Shown here one piece after another: positions 15,027-24,548 of a stretch of DNA of 29,639 nucleotides. The notes beneath the pieces were generated by a model, which worked only from the letters and a program-made list of their open reading frames with translations, ran no database searches and was not told where the DNA came from. Source of the DNA: an uncultured Oscillospiraceae bacterium (GTDB taxonomy: Bacteria; Bacillota; Clostridia; Oscillospirales; Ruminococcaceae). The stretch spans positions 1 through 29,639 of the forward strand of contig CAUDDP010000020.1 in NCBI GenBank assembly GCA_958448395.1, written 5' to 3'. Both the position numbers and the translations under genes were made by a program. Each line of letters starts with the position of its first letter. Within the stretch, counting starts at the first letter, position 1.

Positions 15027-15520
15027 AAAGAATTGCAGTCTATCCAGGAAGCTTTGATCCGATTACGGTTGGACATTTGGATGTTATTCGCCGTGCATCA
15101 AAACTGTTTGATGAGTTGATTGTGTTGGTTTCTAAAAATATTATGAAGTCAAAAGAGAGCTTTACGCCACAGGAGCGGGCTTCCATGATTACACGTGTCA
15201 CAACAGATCTTCCAAATGTGAAAGTGGATATTTCAGAGGGATTATTGGTAGATTATGTAAGGGATGTACATGCGATTGCGATTGTAAAGGGATTGCGTGC
15301 AGTAAGTGACTTTGAATATGAGTTTCAGATGGCACTTGCGAATAAGAAGCTTTATGATGGTGCAGAGACTATTTTTTTAACTACTTGTACAGAAAATATG
15401 TACCTTAGTTCTAGTGTTGTAAAACAGATTGCAGCATTTCATGGGGATATTCGGCATTTTGTGCCGGACTTGCTGCATGATGAAATCATGCATCGCCTGT
15501 CAAAGGAGTTACAGACATGA
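15023..15520 (+). CDS. coaD: Phosphopantetheine adenylyltransferase CoaD
   Basis: A 165-residue nucleotidyltransferase for the penultimate step of coenzyme A synthesis, transferring AMP from ATP to 4'-phosphopantetheine. The N-terminus (M)KRIAVYPGSFDPITVGHLD contains the TxGH motif (15-18) of the family. VKGLRAVSDFEYEFQMA and YLSSSVVKQIA (the ISSTxxK/R site) follow. The start is TTG 15023, sharing bases with the rsmD stop TGA (15024-15026). No in-frame ATG is nearby, and a later start would remove the catalytic loop. The ribosome site AAGGAAGAAG is rather distant, so reinitiation after rsmD is likely. The stop overlaps the next gene by four bases (ATGA). Confidence 0.95.
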   Translation: MKRIAVYPGSFDPITVGHLDVIRRASKLFDELIVLVSKNIMKSKESFTPQERASMITRVTTDLPNVKVDISEGLLVDYVRDVHAIAIVKGLRAVSDFEYEFQMALANKKLYDGAETIFLTTCTENMYLSSSVVKQIAAFHGDIRHFVPDLLHDEIMHRLSKELQT

Positions 15521-15969
15521 AAATTGATGAAATTTTAGATTTAATGGATCAGCTTCTGGACCATGCAAGACCCATTCCGTTTGCGTCCCATAAAGTTATT
15601 ATTGATGGGGATCGTATGCGGGAATTAATTAATGATATGCGGATGAATAAACCGGAAGAAATTCGGCGTGCAAAATTGATTGAATTTGACTGTGACCGCA
15701 TTATGCAGGAAGCACATACCAATGGGGAACGGATTGTGCAGGAAGCGGAACAGCGTGCAAAAAAACTAGTTTCTCAGCAAACGATTATGATGGAGGCTAG
15801 GGAACGGGCAATGGAAATGTTAACCAAGGCACAGGCAACGTCAGAGGAAATCAAAACCGTTTCTGAAAGTTACGTTATGAATTTACTAACAGAAACGGAA
15901 CAGTACCTTTCTACCAATTTGCAGGAGATACAGCAAACAAAAAATAGGATTCATAACCGAAAAAAATAA
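15517..15969 (+). CDS. Coiled-coil protein coupled to coaD, function unknown
   Basis: A 150-residue, mostly helical and highly charged protein. The first 50 residues (MKIDEILDLMDQLLDHARPIP, then VIIDGDRMRELINDMR) are followed by long heptad-like stretches at about 50-145, rich in Glu, Ala, Arg and Gln. It resembles proteins often labelled ATP synthase subunit B/E-like or DivIVA-like in clostridial genomes, usually beside coaD. Those labels mostly reflect coiled coil, and no F-type ATPase gene is nearby. There is no membrane segment, unlike true AtpF. ATG 15517 overlaps the coaD stop by four bases, so it is translationally coupled. A structural or cell-division-linked role is a guess only. Confidence 0.75.
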   Translation: MKIDEILDLMDQLLDHARPIPFASHKVIIDGDRMRELINDMRMNKPEEIRRAKLIEFDCDRIMQEAHTNGERIVQEAEQRAKKLVSQQTIMMEARERAMEMLTKAQATSEEIKTVSESYVMNLLTETEQYLSTNLQEIQQTKNRIHNRKK

Positions 15970-16112
15970 AAATTGAAAGTTTGCATAAAAGTTTTATTTT
16001 GAATTTAATGTTAGGACATTTTTTTTTGTTATAATTAGGTTGTGTTTTGATAGTTCGCTTATTTATGCCCTGCGTGCGTAGAAGCGGTGTTTGGAAAGGA
16101 GTATACTCACTT
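15970..16112 (+). promoter_or_regulatory. Promoter region of the Lrp-type gene
   Basis: Two candidates are visible. One is TTGCAT (15981-15986), a 17-base spacer and TTTAAT (16004-16009). The other is an extended -10, TGTTATAAT (16027-16035), without a clear -35. A short A/T stem, ATAAA-AGT-TTTAT at about 15985-15997, with a following T-rich run could act as a weak terminator for the gene before it. The long T run before 16028 and the AT richness make this the start of a new transcription unit. Confidence 0.55.
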
Positions 16113-16556
16113 ATGGATAAAATTGATGCAATGTTAATCACACTGTTGCAGGAAAATGCTAGAGCACCACTGAAAGTGCTGGCTTCAAAGGTGTTTTTAT
16201 CAGCACCCGCCGTTTCCTCCAGAATTGATAAATTGGAAAAGCAAGGTATTATTTTGGGCTATAACACCATTATTGATCGGCAGAAGCTGGGTTATCATAT
16301 TACAGCTTTTATCAATTTAGAGCTTTCAGCGGATCAAAAGGCAGAATTTTATCCATTTATCAACAGCTGTCCGAATGTGTTAGAATGTAATTGTGTAACA
16401 GGCATTTATTCTATGTTGATTAAGGTATCTTTTCCTTCTACGCAAGAGTTGGATACATTTATCGGAAAGATTCAACGATTTGGAAACACTTCCACACAGA
16501 TTGTCTTTTCCACACCGGTGCCACATCGGGAAATTAGTGTGGAAGCAAATATCTAA
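16113..16556 (+). CDS. Lrp/AsnC-family transcriptional regulator
   Basis: A 147-residue regulator. The N-terminal winged helix-turn-helix spans about 1-60 (MDKIDAMLITLLQENARAP, then AVSSRIDKLEKQGIILGY), followed by a RAM/AsnC ligand-binding domain (about 65-147), including ECNCVTGIYSMLIKV. Family members sense amino acids or related metabolites and form dimers or octamers. I choose ATG 16113 over the upstream-open frame because AAAGGAG (16095-16101) lies 11 bases ahead and the protein then begins at the usual family N-terminus. It is alone in its unit, with a promoter before it and a terminator after it. Its effector is not readable, and its position before addB gives no clue. Confidence 0.9.
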   Translation: MDKIDAMLITLLQENARAPLKVLASKVFLSAPAVSSRIDKLEKQGIILGYNTIIDRQKLGYHITAFINLELSADQKAEFYPFINSCPNVLECNCVTGIYSMLIKVSFPSTQELDTFIGKIQRFGNTSTQIVFSTPVPHREISVEANI

Positions 16557-16564
16557 AAGAAAAG

Positions 16565-16604
16565 AATACTGTAAGGTACGTTTGCCTTGCAGTATTTTCT
16601 ATTT
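16565..16604 (+). terminator. Rho-independent terminator after the Lrp-type gene
   Basis: AATACTGTAAGG (16565-16576) pairs with CCTTGCAGTATT (16585-16596) over 12 positions, one of them G-U, around an eight-base loop. It is followed by TTCTATTT (16597-16604). It stands nine bases past the Lrp stop and only four bases ahead of the addB ribosome site. Confidence 0.7.
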
Positions 16605-16621
16605 ACAAGGAGATTTTATCG

Positions 16622-19600
16622 ATGTTGCATTTTATAATCGGTGGTGCAGGAACGGGAAAATCCACATTGTTATTAAAAAAAATCAAACAGCTGATGCCAA
16701 GAGAACCAGATTGCATCATTCTTGTTCCAGAGCAGTTTTCTTATGAATTCGATAAAAAACTCTATCATTTTATTGGTGCGAAGGCATTTAATCAGCTGGA
16801 AACGCATAGCTTCACCTCTATGAGTCGTATGCTTTTTCAAAAATACGGAAAACATACAGCAAAATATGCAGACACTATTACCAAAAAAGCATTATTGCTG
16901 CAAGCAATTCAAACAGTTCAGCAGAAGAAAGTGCTGCTTTTTTTTAACCGGCAATGCTTAAAACCAGATTTCATGGAAAGTATAGAACAGATTTTATCTA
17001 TTCTACGGCGGAACGGAACAACCGCAGCAGAACTTTATGAAGCCGCATGGAACTGTACTGGCAGACTGCATGATAAACTACAGGATCTTTCTTACATTTA
17101 CCAGCAGTATGAAACCCTGCTGCAAACAAATGGACTACAGGATGCCTTGACAGATATTACAGAGGCAGCTGCTATTGCCAATATACATGATTTCTTTTTG
17201 GGAAAAACCATTTTTATTGATGAATTTGAAAGTTTTACAGAAGATGAATATGCAATGTTGCAGATAATGGTTGCAACTGCTGCGGATATTTATATCACAT
17301 TGCGGATAGAGGAGACAGTGCAACCAGATGATACGTTGTTTGCAACGGTACAGGATACTCGAAATCGGATGCAGCAGCTGGCAAAGCAGTATCATATTGC
17401 AAGTGATATCCAAGTTTGTCGGGAAGCAAAACGGTTTGCAAGTGCAGATCTTGCACATCTGAGTCAGACAATTTTCCGTTCCACTGCTACACAGAAACCA
17501 GCAGAGCCAGCTTCTCATATTCATTTATTTGAAGCCAGAGATGCCGTGTCAGAATTGGAATATGTTTGTGCTACCATTCGTCAGCTGCTCATACAGCATC
17601 CCGATTTGCATTGTAGTGAGATTGCCATTCTGACCAGTGATTTATCATCATATACCCCAATCGTCAGCCATGCTTTTGCACGGTATGACCTGCCATTTTA
17701 TTTAGATACTGCTATTTCCATTTTACATCATCCATTTTCTGTCTATTTGTTGACGTTGTTGGAACTGGTTCAACAAAAAAATTTGCGAACAGAATATGTT
17801 TTGCGATACGCAAAAACGGGTTTTGTCGGTTGTGACTGGCTTGCATTGTCCCAGCTGGAAAATTATTGTTATCAGTGGAATGTGAAGGGAAAAACATGGG
17901 AATCTCCATTTCCCATGCCGGAAAAAGAATCCATGCAGCAAGAAACCATGCAGGCAGAAGAAACCAGAAAAAGGCTTATTACGCCATTGCTTGCATTCCG
18001 GCAGGCATTGGCGATGTGTAAAACAGGTGCAGATTATTGCCATGCATTATATCAATATATTCAACAAGCAGAGATTCTCAAGCAGCTTTCTGCTTTTTGT
18101 GAAACAACGGATGCCAATAAAACAATTTCATTACAGCAAGATGCAAAATATATCTGGGAACAATTTATTTCGATTTTGGATTGCTTATATCAGCTATATG
18201 AAACCATCCCGTTATCCTTGGCTGATTTTTGTCTTTCCCTATCCTATTTATTCCGAACTGTTACCTATGCCACACCACCCCGGACACTGGATGCTGTTTT
18301 AATTGGACAAACGGGACGTTCCCGTTTGCGTGACCCAAAGATTGTATTTGTGATTCATTGCAGTGAAGGTGCGTTTCCCTCTACTAGTTTGTCAGCAGAT
18401 CTATTTTCTGAACGGGAATACCGCTTGATGGAAGAAAGAAAAATTGTGATTCGTAAGTCGTTACAAAATATTCTGGCTGATGAACGACTTGCCGTTTATA
18501 AAACACTTTCTGCCGCCTCACAAGAATTATATCTCACTTATCCATTGGTGGATACCGGAAATCAGAAAAGTTATCCGTCTTTTGTGATTGCACAGATACA
18601 GGGAATGTTCTCAAATGGCAAAACATTGCTACAGACAGAACAGCAAATACCACTTCATTATTATGCAACCACACTGCAATCTGCGTATTATCATTATGTA
18701 CGTAATTTTTCTAATCGAACAACAGAAATTGCAACCGTACAAAGTATTTTACAAAAACATCCGGCTTATCAACAAAAAATTGCTTATTTACAAACGGTGC
18801 ATCAAAATCTATCCTTCCAGATTACTGATCCACAAATTATGGAACGGCTGATGGGAAAACAGATTATTATGACTGCTTCTAAGCTGGATAGTTATCTGCT
18901 CTGTCCGTTTCAGTTCTTTTGTAACAATGCATTGCGGTTGTATCAAAGACAGAAAATTCGGTTAGATCCTGCCAGTCAGGGTACGCTGATTCATTTTTGT
19001 CTGGAACAAGTGCTGCGGCGATATAAACGAGAGGCATTCCTTGCTCTTACAGAAACAGAACTGCGGCAACTGTTGAAGGAATTCACAAGTCGATTCTGGA
19101 AGGAAGTATTAGGCGGTGATTTTTCCAAGGAACCAAGAAGTTATGCGACCTATGCTTATATACAGAAGCAACTGTTCATCACATTGCTGCATGTACAGGC
19201 AGAATTGCGACAAACTATGTTTTATCCAAAATACTTGGAACTGCCTATTCGTCATGACAATACGGCATTTCCACCGCTGAAAGCACAGACCAAGGATGGA
19301 CATAGCCTACAAATTGAGGGAATTGCAGATCGTGTGGATACCTGTCAAATTGACGGAAAAACTTGTGTTCGTATCATTGATTATAAAAGCGGTACAAAAG
19401 AATTTTCGCTTGGCAATTTGTTGTACGGCTTGGACATACAAATGCTGATCTATTTATTTTCTATTGTGTATAATCAAACACCGCTGCAAAATGCACAAAT
19501 TGGTGGTATTTTATATATGCCGGCAGGCGGTGTCAAAGAAAAGCAAGAACGTGGAGAGAAAAAAAGCAAAGCGGAACAGGAACAAGCTGCCTATAAAATG

Positions 19601-20041
19601 AGTGGATTGTTGATACAGAACGCAGAGATTATCCGTAGTATGGAACCAGATGGAAAGGGTATCTATATTCCAGCCAAGCTGAAAGCAGGAGAAAGTGGTG
19701 CATGGGAATTGGATTCCAAAGCAGGTACGTATCTGTCAGAATCTGCATTTCGTGCCCTGTATCGTTATGTGATGGAGATATTGCAGCAGACAGCACAACG
19801 GATTTATCAGGGTGAGATTGCAGCGAATCCGTTGATTTTGCAAAAACAGAATGTTTGTCAGTACTGTATTTATCAGGACATTTGTGGGAATTTACAGCAA
19901 CAGCCTTGCCGCATCATGGAGGGGCAAGCCGGGGAACGAAAGGAACAGATGCTGAAAAAATTGCAGGAACTGGAAGAGGAGGAAACAGAGCATGGCATGG
20001 ACAATGGAACAGCAGCAGGCAATTTTTCATCGAAACAGTAG
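16622..20041 (+). CDS. addB: Helicase-exonuclease AddAB, subunit AddB
   Basis: The 1139-residue B subunit of the AddAB (RexAB) complex, which resects DNA double-strand ends for RecA loading and recognises Chi in Bacillus. The N-terminal Walker A is GGAGTGKST (7-15). The C-terminal RecB-type nuclease has IIDYKSG with D920 and K922. C761 (in LLCPFQFFC) together with C1079, C1082 and C1088 (QYCIYQDIC) reproduce the four-cysteine [4Fe-4S] clasp of AddB enzymes. Length is typical. AAGGAG lies nine bases ahead of ATG 16622. A terminator hairpin lies just before the ribosome site, so addB expression needs read-through or a start inside that short gap; no good promoter was seen there. Its end overlaps addA by 50 bases. 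Confidence 0.95.
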   Translation: MLHFIIGGAGTGKSTLLLKKIKQLMPREPDCIILVPEQFSYEFDKKLYHFIGAKAFNQLETHSFTSMSRMLFQKYGKHTAKYADTITKKALLLQAIQTVQQKKVLLFFNRQCLKPDFMESIEQILSILRRNGTTAAELYEAAWNCTGRLHDKLQDLSYIYQQYETLLQTNGLQDALTDITEAAAIANIHDFFLGKTIFIDEFESFTEDEYAMLQIMVATAADIYITLRIEETVQPDDTLFATVQDTRNRMQQLAKQYHIASDIQVCREAKRFASADLAHLSQTIFRSTATQKPAEPASHIHLFEARDAVSELEYVCATIRQLLIQHPDLHCSEIAILTSDLSSYTPIVSHAFARYDLPFYLDTAISILHHPFSVYLLTLLELVQQKNLRTEYVLRYAKTGFVGCDWLALSQLENYCYQWNVKGKTWESPFPMPEKESMQQETMQAEETRKRLITPLLAFRQALAMCKTGADYCHALYQYIQQAEILKQLSAFCETTDANKTISLQQDAKYIWEQFISILDCLYQLYETIPLSLADFCLSLSYLFRTVTYATPPRTLDAVLIGQTGRSRLRDPKIVFVIHCSEGAFPSTSLSADLFSEREYRLMEERKIVIRKSLQNILADERLAVYKTLSAASQELYLTYPLVDTGNQKSYPSFVIAQIQGMFSNGKTLLQTEQQIPLHYYATTLQSAYYHYVRNFSNRTTEIATVQSILQKHPAYQQKIAYLQTVHQNLSFQITDPQIMERLMGKQIIMTASKLDSYLLCPFQFFCNNALRLYQRQKIRLDPASQGTLIHFCLEQVLRRYKREAFLALTETELRQLLKEFTSRFWKEVLGGDFSKEPRSYATYAYIQKQLFITLLHVQAELRQTMFYPKYLELPIRHDNTAFPPLKAQTKDGHSLQIEGIADRVDTCQIDGKTCVRIIDYKSGTKEFSLGNLLYGLDIQMLIYLFSIVYNQTPLQNAQIGGILYMPAGGVKEKQERGEKKSKAEQEQAAYKMSGLLIQNAEIIRSMEPDGKGIYIPAKLKAGESGAWELDSKAGTYLSESAFRALYRYVMEILQQTAQRIYQGEIAANPLILQKQNVCQYCIYQDICGNLQQQPCRIMEGQAGERKEQMLKKLQELEEEETEHGMDNGTAAGNFSSKQ

Positions 20042-23000
20042 TTTGATTGTTTCCGCAGCTGCTGGTAGTGGAAAGACTTCTGTTTTGGTAGAACGGCTGA
20101 TTCAACTGCTCTCTGATCCTGTGCAGCGTGTTTATGCAGATCGCATGATTGTGGTTACTTTCACAAATGATGCCGCAGCAGAAATGAAACAACGGCTACA
20201 GGCAGCATTGGAAAAGCGAATTGCAACAGAACCGGGAAACCGTTGGTTGCGGCAGCAGCAGTTGATTTTGCCTGCAGCGAAAATCAGTACCATTAACGCA
20301 TTTTGTTTTGATTTCATTCGAGAATATGCAGGAGATCGTGAAATGACATCCAGCTTTCGGGTTATGGATGAAACAGAACAGGATATTCTTTGCCGGGAAG
20401 CAATAGACGAAGTGTTAAATCGTTGGTATGCAGAACGACCGAATGAAATGCAGCAACTTTGGGATGCCTTTTGTAGCGGAACGGATAAGGCATTGGAAGG
20501 GATTTTGATGGAACTGAAAACATTTTTAGGTTCGATTCCATTTCCCACACAGTGGAAACAGCAAGTTTTAAAGAGCGTTGCAGTCCCTTATGAAGAAAGC
20601 AGTTATTATCATGATTTTCTTTCCCTGCTGCAAGTAGATGCTGCTCGGATTGCTGGTGCAATAGAACAGGCATATCAGCTGGCAGAGACACTCTATGATG
20701 AAGAAAATAATGTTGCTGATTGGATTGGTGTGGACTTTGACAGTATCCATGCCTTACTGCACGCCTTACAAAAGGAAACGGTCTCCGCAGAACAAGTATT
20801 GAAAATCATTCAAAATCATGAGAATTTACGAAAAGGGAAAAGTTATCCCCGAAAAAAGAAAACGGTTTCCAGTGTGAAACAGTTTGAGCATGTAAAAGAG
20901 CAGCGGAAGGCTTACAAAGAAGAAATGGATGCCCTCTTTCAGAAAATTAAAAAGATATTGCCCTATTGTGAGGTTGACTTGCAGGTACATCGTGACTTGC
21001 TGCCGCTTTTATTTGCTCTGGTAGAAGAAATAGAGCAGATACTTTGGGAAAAGAAAATCGAATGTAATGCATTGAGTTTTGATGATGGAGAACGTTTGGT
21101 ATTGCAATTGCTGGCAGAAGAGCAGGGTGGCACACTGACACAAAGTCCGCTTGCCCGAACATTATCCAAATATTATCAAATTATTATGATTGATGAATAT
21201 CAGGATGCCAACAATAAACAGGATATGATTTTTAAATTGCTTTCCCATGCATGCCACAAAGATGAGAATGGTGCATTACAATATGGGGACAATGTTTTTC
21301 TAGTTGGCGATGTCAAACAGTCTATCTATCAATTTCGATTGGCAAATCCAAAGAATTTTATACGGTGTGTGCGTTCAGCAGAGATGGAAAAGCAACAGTT
21401 GCCTACCCCCGTCATGCAGTGCATCAAGCTGAATCAAAACTTTCGCAGTTCGGAACAAGTATTACAATTTGTCAATTTGATTTTTTCAGAGATTATGAGA
21501 GAATCTGGTGGTGATATTGTATATGATAAGTCGGAGTGGCTTTATGCTGGCTCTTCGAGTTATGATAATCTTTCGGCAGAGCAACAGGGAACACAGGTTG
21601 CTTTTTTACAGGAATCTGATACAGTAGATATGCAGGTGGCGTGGATCGCACATACCATACAGGACATGCTGCAAAGTGGTTATCCAGTAGCAGAGCGAGA
21701 TGGTAACATCCGTCCCTGTCATGCTGGAGATTTTTGCATTCTTTTGCGAAAGGGAAAACCGTGTCAAAAGTATGCAAAAGCATTGGAAAAGCTGCAAATA
21801 CCAGTAAAAAAGGTGGAGGAGCAGGGTTATTTGCGGGCAAGAGAAATTACGATTTTGCTCAATATGATGAGAATTTTGGATAATCCACTGTTAGAAGTAC
21901 CATTGACAGCAGTCATGGCTTCGCCGATGTTTCAATTTTCGATGGATGAGATTGCAACAATTCGGCTATTAGACCGAAATCAGCCGCTTTATCTGGTATT
22001 ATCTGCGATTGCAGATGCCGCAGGCAGTCCGGCAACGCCGGAACTTTTGGCAGCAGCCAGACAACTGCCAGAAACATTTCAAGAGAAATGCCGATCATTT
22101 TGGAATACGGTACAGGCATTACGGACAGACAGCACCGTATTGTCACTGGAAGACTTGATTCGTGAGATTTATGACACTACAGATTTTCTTTCTGTTATGC
22201 AGTTATATCAAGACGGCGAAAAAAAGCGTGCCAATCTGAATTTGCTGATTCAGTATGCCCGGCAGTATGAGACACAGGGACAGGCAGCCTTTACGGGTGG
22301 TGTAACTGGATTTTTGCGGTATATTGATTCCCTGTTGGAAAATGAACGGGATTTAGAACAAGCGAACCCTTCCAATGGTGCAGACCGTGCAGTATTTATT
22401 AAGACAATGCATCGTTCTAAGGGATTGGAATTTCCATTTGTGTTTCTGGCAGAGCTGGAAACAAAATTTTCCACACAAGACAGCCGAAAGAAACTGCATA
22501 TTTCTGATTCCGGCAGAATGGGATTGTATTTATATGATGCAGAAAATTATGAAAAATATAGTACATTGCCTTACGTGGTGTTGCTACAGGAGAAGCAGAA
22601 GCAGTTGATACAGGAGGAAATGCGACTGTTGTATGTTGCTATGACCAGAGCAAAACAAAAACTATTTTTACCATTAACCGTCTCAAAACAAGCTAAGAGC
22701 TGGCTGGAGCAGATACAGCATAGTGATTTTTCCAATCCCTCCTTTTGCAGCCATACTGTCCAGTCTGTTCGGAGTATGGCACAATGGATTTGGTATGGAC
22801 TTTATCGAAGACAAGATGCAGATTTTGTACGAGAATTTCCGGAACAGCAGAGCATGTCTCAACTACAGTCAGAATCTTCTGATTTTGCAGATTTGAATAT
22901 TCAGTATACACGAATAGCAGAAGAAAACTTAGAAGATGAACTGCCGCTGCAAATACCGAAACTGCCGCAGCCAGATGCGGTTTTACAGGCAGAAATCGAA

Positions 23001-23669
23001 TCTGCCTTGCAGTTTCATTATGATACCACAGCTTCCAGCCAGCTTTCATTGATGAGTGTTTCTAACTTGTCACACAATAGCAAACAAACCGAACCGGAGA
23101 CAGAAATGAGCTGGAGCAGACCGCATTTTTTGCAGAAAAATCAATTGACTGCATCGGAGCGTGGTACAGCAACCCATTCATTTTTGCAGTATGCTTCTTT
23201 TGCAGAAGCGGAAAAAAATCCGGAAACAGCTTTGCAAACACTGGTTCAAAACGGTTATCTAACACAGCAACAAGCAGACAGCATTCGTTTGTCGGACTTG
23301 CAACGTTTTTTCCAGAGCGAGTTGTATCATAGAATCCGGCGTTCTCCGATGGTATTGCGGGAGAAAAAATTTTTGGTGCAGTTTGACCTACTGCGGCAGC
23401 GGATGCATGGAGAAGAATGGGAAACCTTAAAACAGCAGCACAATCCGGACAGTATGGTAAAAGGCATCATTGACCTTGCTTTCTGGGAGCAAAACGGCTT
23501 TGTGCTGGTGGATTATAAAACAGATGCTACAAATAATATGCAGCTTTTGACAGACCGCTATCGAATGCAGCTGCATTTATATCGGTTGGCATTAGAAGGC
23601 ATTACAGGGGAGACGGTACGACAGTGCTGCTTGTTTTCCACTTATACTGGAAATGTCGTCTTGCTTTAA
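19992..23669 (+). CDS. addA: Helicase-exonuclease AddAB, subunit AddA
   Basis: The 1225-residue A subunit, a UvrD/Rep-type 3'-5' helicase with a C-terminal nuclease. Motifs in order: the Q-motif region MAWTMEQQQAI, Walker A SAAAGSGKTSVLVERL (21-36), motif II IDEYQDANN from about 400, motif III GDVKQSIYQFR, motif IV-like LNQNFRSSEQVL, KTMHRSKGLEFPFVF, and LLYVAMTRAK (motif VI). Near the C-terminus is nuclease VLVDYKTDA with D1174 and K1176. ATG 19992 is preceded by AGAGGAGG (19975-19982), giving a 50-base overlap with addB. ATG 20004 is an alternative but would cut the conserved N-terminus. The overlap fits coupled synthesis of the two subunits. Confidence 0.96.
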   Translation: MAWTMEQQQAIFHRNSSLIVSAAAGSGKTSVLVERLIQLLSDPVQRVYADRMIVVTFTNDAAAEMKQRLQAALEKRIATEPGNRWLRQQQLILPAAKISTINAFCFDFIREYAGDREMTSSFRVMDETEQDILCREAIDEVLNRWYAERPNEMQQLWDAFCSGTDKALEGILMELKTFLGSIPFPTQWKQQVLKSVAVPYEESSYYHDFLSLLQVDAARIAGAIEQAYQLAETLYDEENNVADWIGVDFDSIHALLHALQKETVSAEQVLKIIQNHENLRKGKSYPRKKKTVSSVKQFEHVKEQRKAYKEEMDALFQKIKKILPYCEVDLQVHRDLLPLLFALVEEIEQILWEKKIECNALSFDDGERLVLQLLAEEQGGTLTQSPLARTLSKYYQIIMIDEYQDANNKQDMIFKLLSHACHKDENGALQYGDNVFLVGDVKQSIYQFRLANPKNFIRCVRSAEMEKQQLPTPVMQCIKLNQNFRSSEQVLQFVNLIFSEIMRESGGDIVYDKSEWLYAGSSSYDNLSAEQQGTQVAFLQESDTVDMQVAWIAHTIQDMLQSGYPVAERDGNIRPCHAGDFCILLRKGKPCQKYAKALEKLQIPVKKVEEQGYLRAREITILLNMMRILDNPLLEVPLTAVMASPMFQFSMDEIATIRLLDRNQPLYLVLSAIADAAGSPATPELLAAARQLPETFQEKCRSFWNTVQALRTDSTVLSLEDLIREIYDTTDFLSVMQLYQDGEKKRANLNLLIQYARQYETQGQAAFTGGVTGFLRYIDSLLENERDLEQANPSNGADRAVFIKTMHRSKGLEFPFVFLAELETKFSTQDSRKKLHISDSGRMGLYLYDAENYEKYSTLPYVVLLQEKQKQLIQEEMRLLYVAMTRAKQKLFLPLTVSKQAKSWLEQIQHSDFSNPSFCSHTVQSVRSMAQWIWYGLYRRQDADFVREFPEQQSMSQLQSESSDFADLNIQYTRIAEENLEDELPLQIPKLPQPDAVLQAEIESALQFHYDTTASSQLSLMSVSNLSHNSKQTEPETEMSWSRPHFLQKNQLTASERGTATHSFLQYASFAEAEKNPETALQTLVQNGYLTQQQADSIRLSDLQRFFQSELYHRIRRSPMVLREKKFLVQFDLLRQRMHGEEWETLKQQHNPDSMVKGIIDLAFWEQNGFVLVDYKTDATNNMQLLTDRYRMQLHLYRLALEGITGETVRQCCLFSTYTGNVVLL

Positions 23670-23681
23670 AAGGAGGCAACA

Positions 23682-24548
23682 ATGGAACCATCTTTGACGA
23701 ATATACGCTATGTACGTTCTCTTTTGGAACGGCATGGATTTCACTTTTCCAAGAAATTAGGACAAAATTTCCTCATTAATCCAGAGGTGTGCCCACGGAT
23801 TGCAGAATTGGGCAATGCCGTTGCCGGACATGGCATTTTGGAAATCGGAACAGGAATTGGGACATTAACCAAAGAATTGGCTCAGCGTGCGGAAAAGGTA
23901 ACCGCAGTGGAAGTAGACCAGCGACTATTTCCAATTTTAGAGGAAACTGTTGGACAATATTCAAATCTGCATATCATTCATCAGGATATTTTAAAGTGCG
24001 ATATTCCTGCTTTGTTGGAAGAGGAATTTGGGGACATGCCGATTTCTGTTTGTGCAAATCTGCCATATTATATTACTGCACCGATTTTAATGCATTTGCT
24101 GGAAAGTCGTGCAAAACTGGAAACGATTACAGTAATGGTACAGAAAGAAGTTGCCGAGAAATTGACAGCACCGGTTGGCACACGAGAAGCGGGTGCCATT
24201 ACCGTTGCAGTACAGTATTATGGTACTGTGAAGCAATTATTTTCTGTTTCACGAGGAAGTTTTTTACCACCTCCAAATGTAGATTCTGCTGTCATACAAA
24301 TTCAGCTTGGAACGCCATATACGGAACAGGTTACAGATGAAACGCATTTCTTTCGTATGGTACGCAGTGGCTTTTCTCAGCGGCGGAAAACGCTGGTCAA
24401 TGCACTGTCTGTAACGATGGGGTATGAAAAAGCGGTCATTTTACAAGCATTGCAGATATGTCAGCTGCCGGAGACTGTCCGCATGGAATCCCTAACCATG
24501 GAACAGCTTTTATTACTGCACCGTGTGTTGCTGGAACATTCCTTGTAA
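23682..24548 (+). CDS. rsmA: 16S rRNA (adenine-1518/1519 N6)-dimethyltransferase RsmA (KsgA)
   Basis: A 288-residue enzyme that dimethylates the two adjacent adenines of the helix 45 loop in 16S rRNA late in 30S assembly; its loss gives kasugamycin resistance. Seen: KLGQNFLIN near residues 25-33, the SAM-binding EIGTGIGTLT, the acidic AVEVDQRL, the catalytic NLPYYITAPI motif, and the C-terminal SGFSQRRKTLVNAL. Length is typical. An excellent AAAAGGAGG precedes ATG 23682. It lies 12 bases after addA. Confidence 0.97.
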   Translation: MEPSLTNIRYVRSLLERHGFHFSKKLGQNFLINPEVCPRIAELGNAVAGHGILEIGTGIGTLTKELAQRAEKVTAVEVDQRLFPILEETVGQYSNLHIIHQDILKCDIPALLEEEFGDMPISVCANLPYYITAPILMHLLESRAKLETITVMVQKEVAEKLTAPVGTREAGAITVAVQYYGTVKQLFSVSRGSFLPPPNVDSAVIQIQLGTPYTEQVTDETHFFRMVRSGFSQRRKTLVNALSVTMGYEKAVILQALQICQLPETVRMESLTMEQLLLLHRVLLEHSL

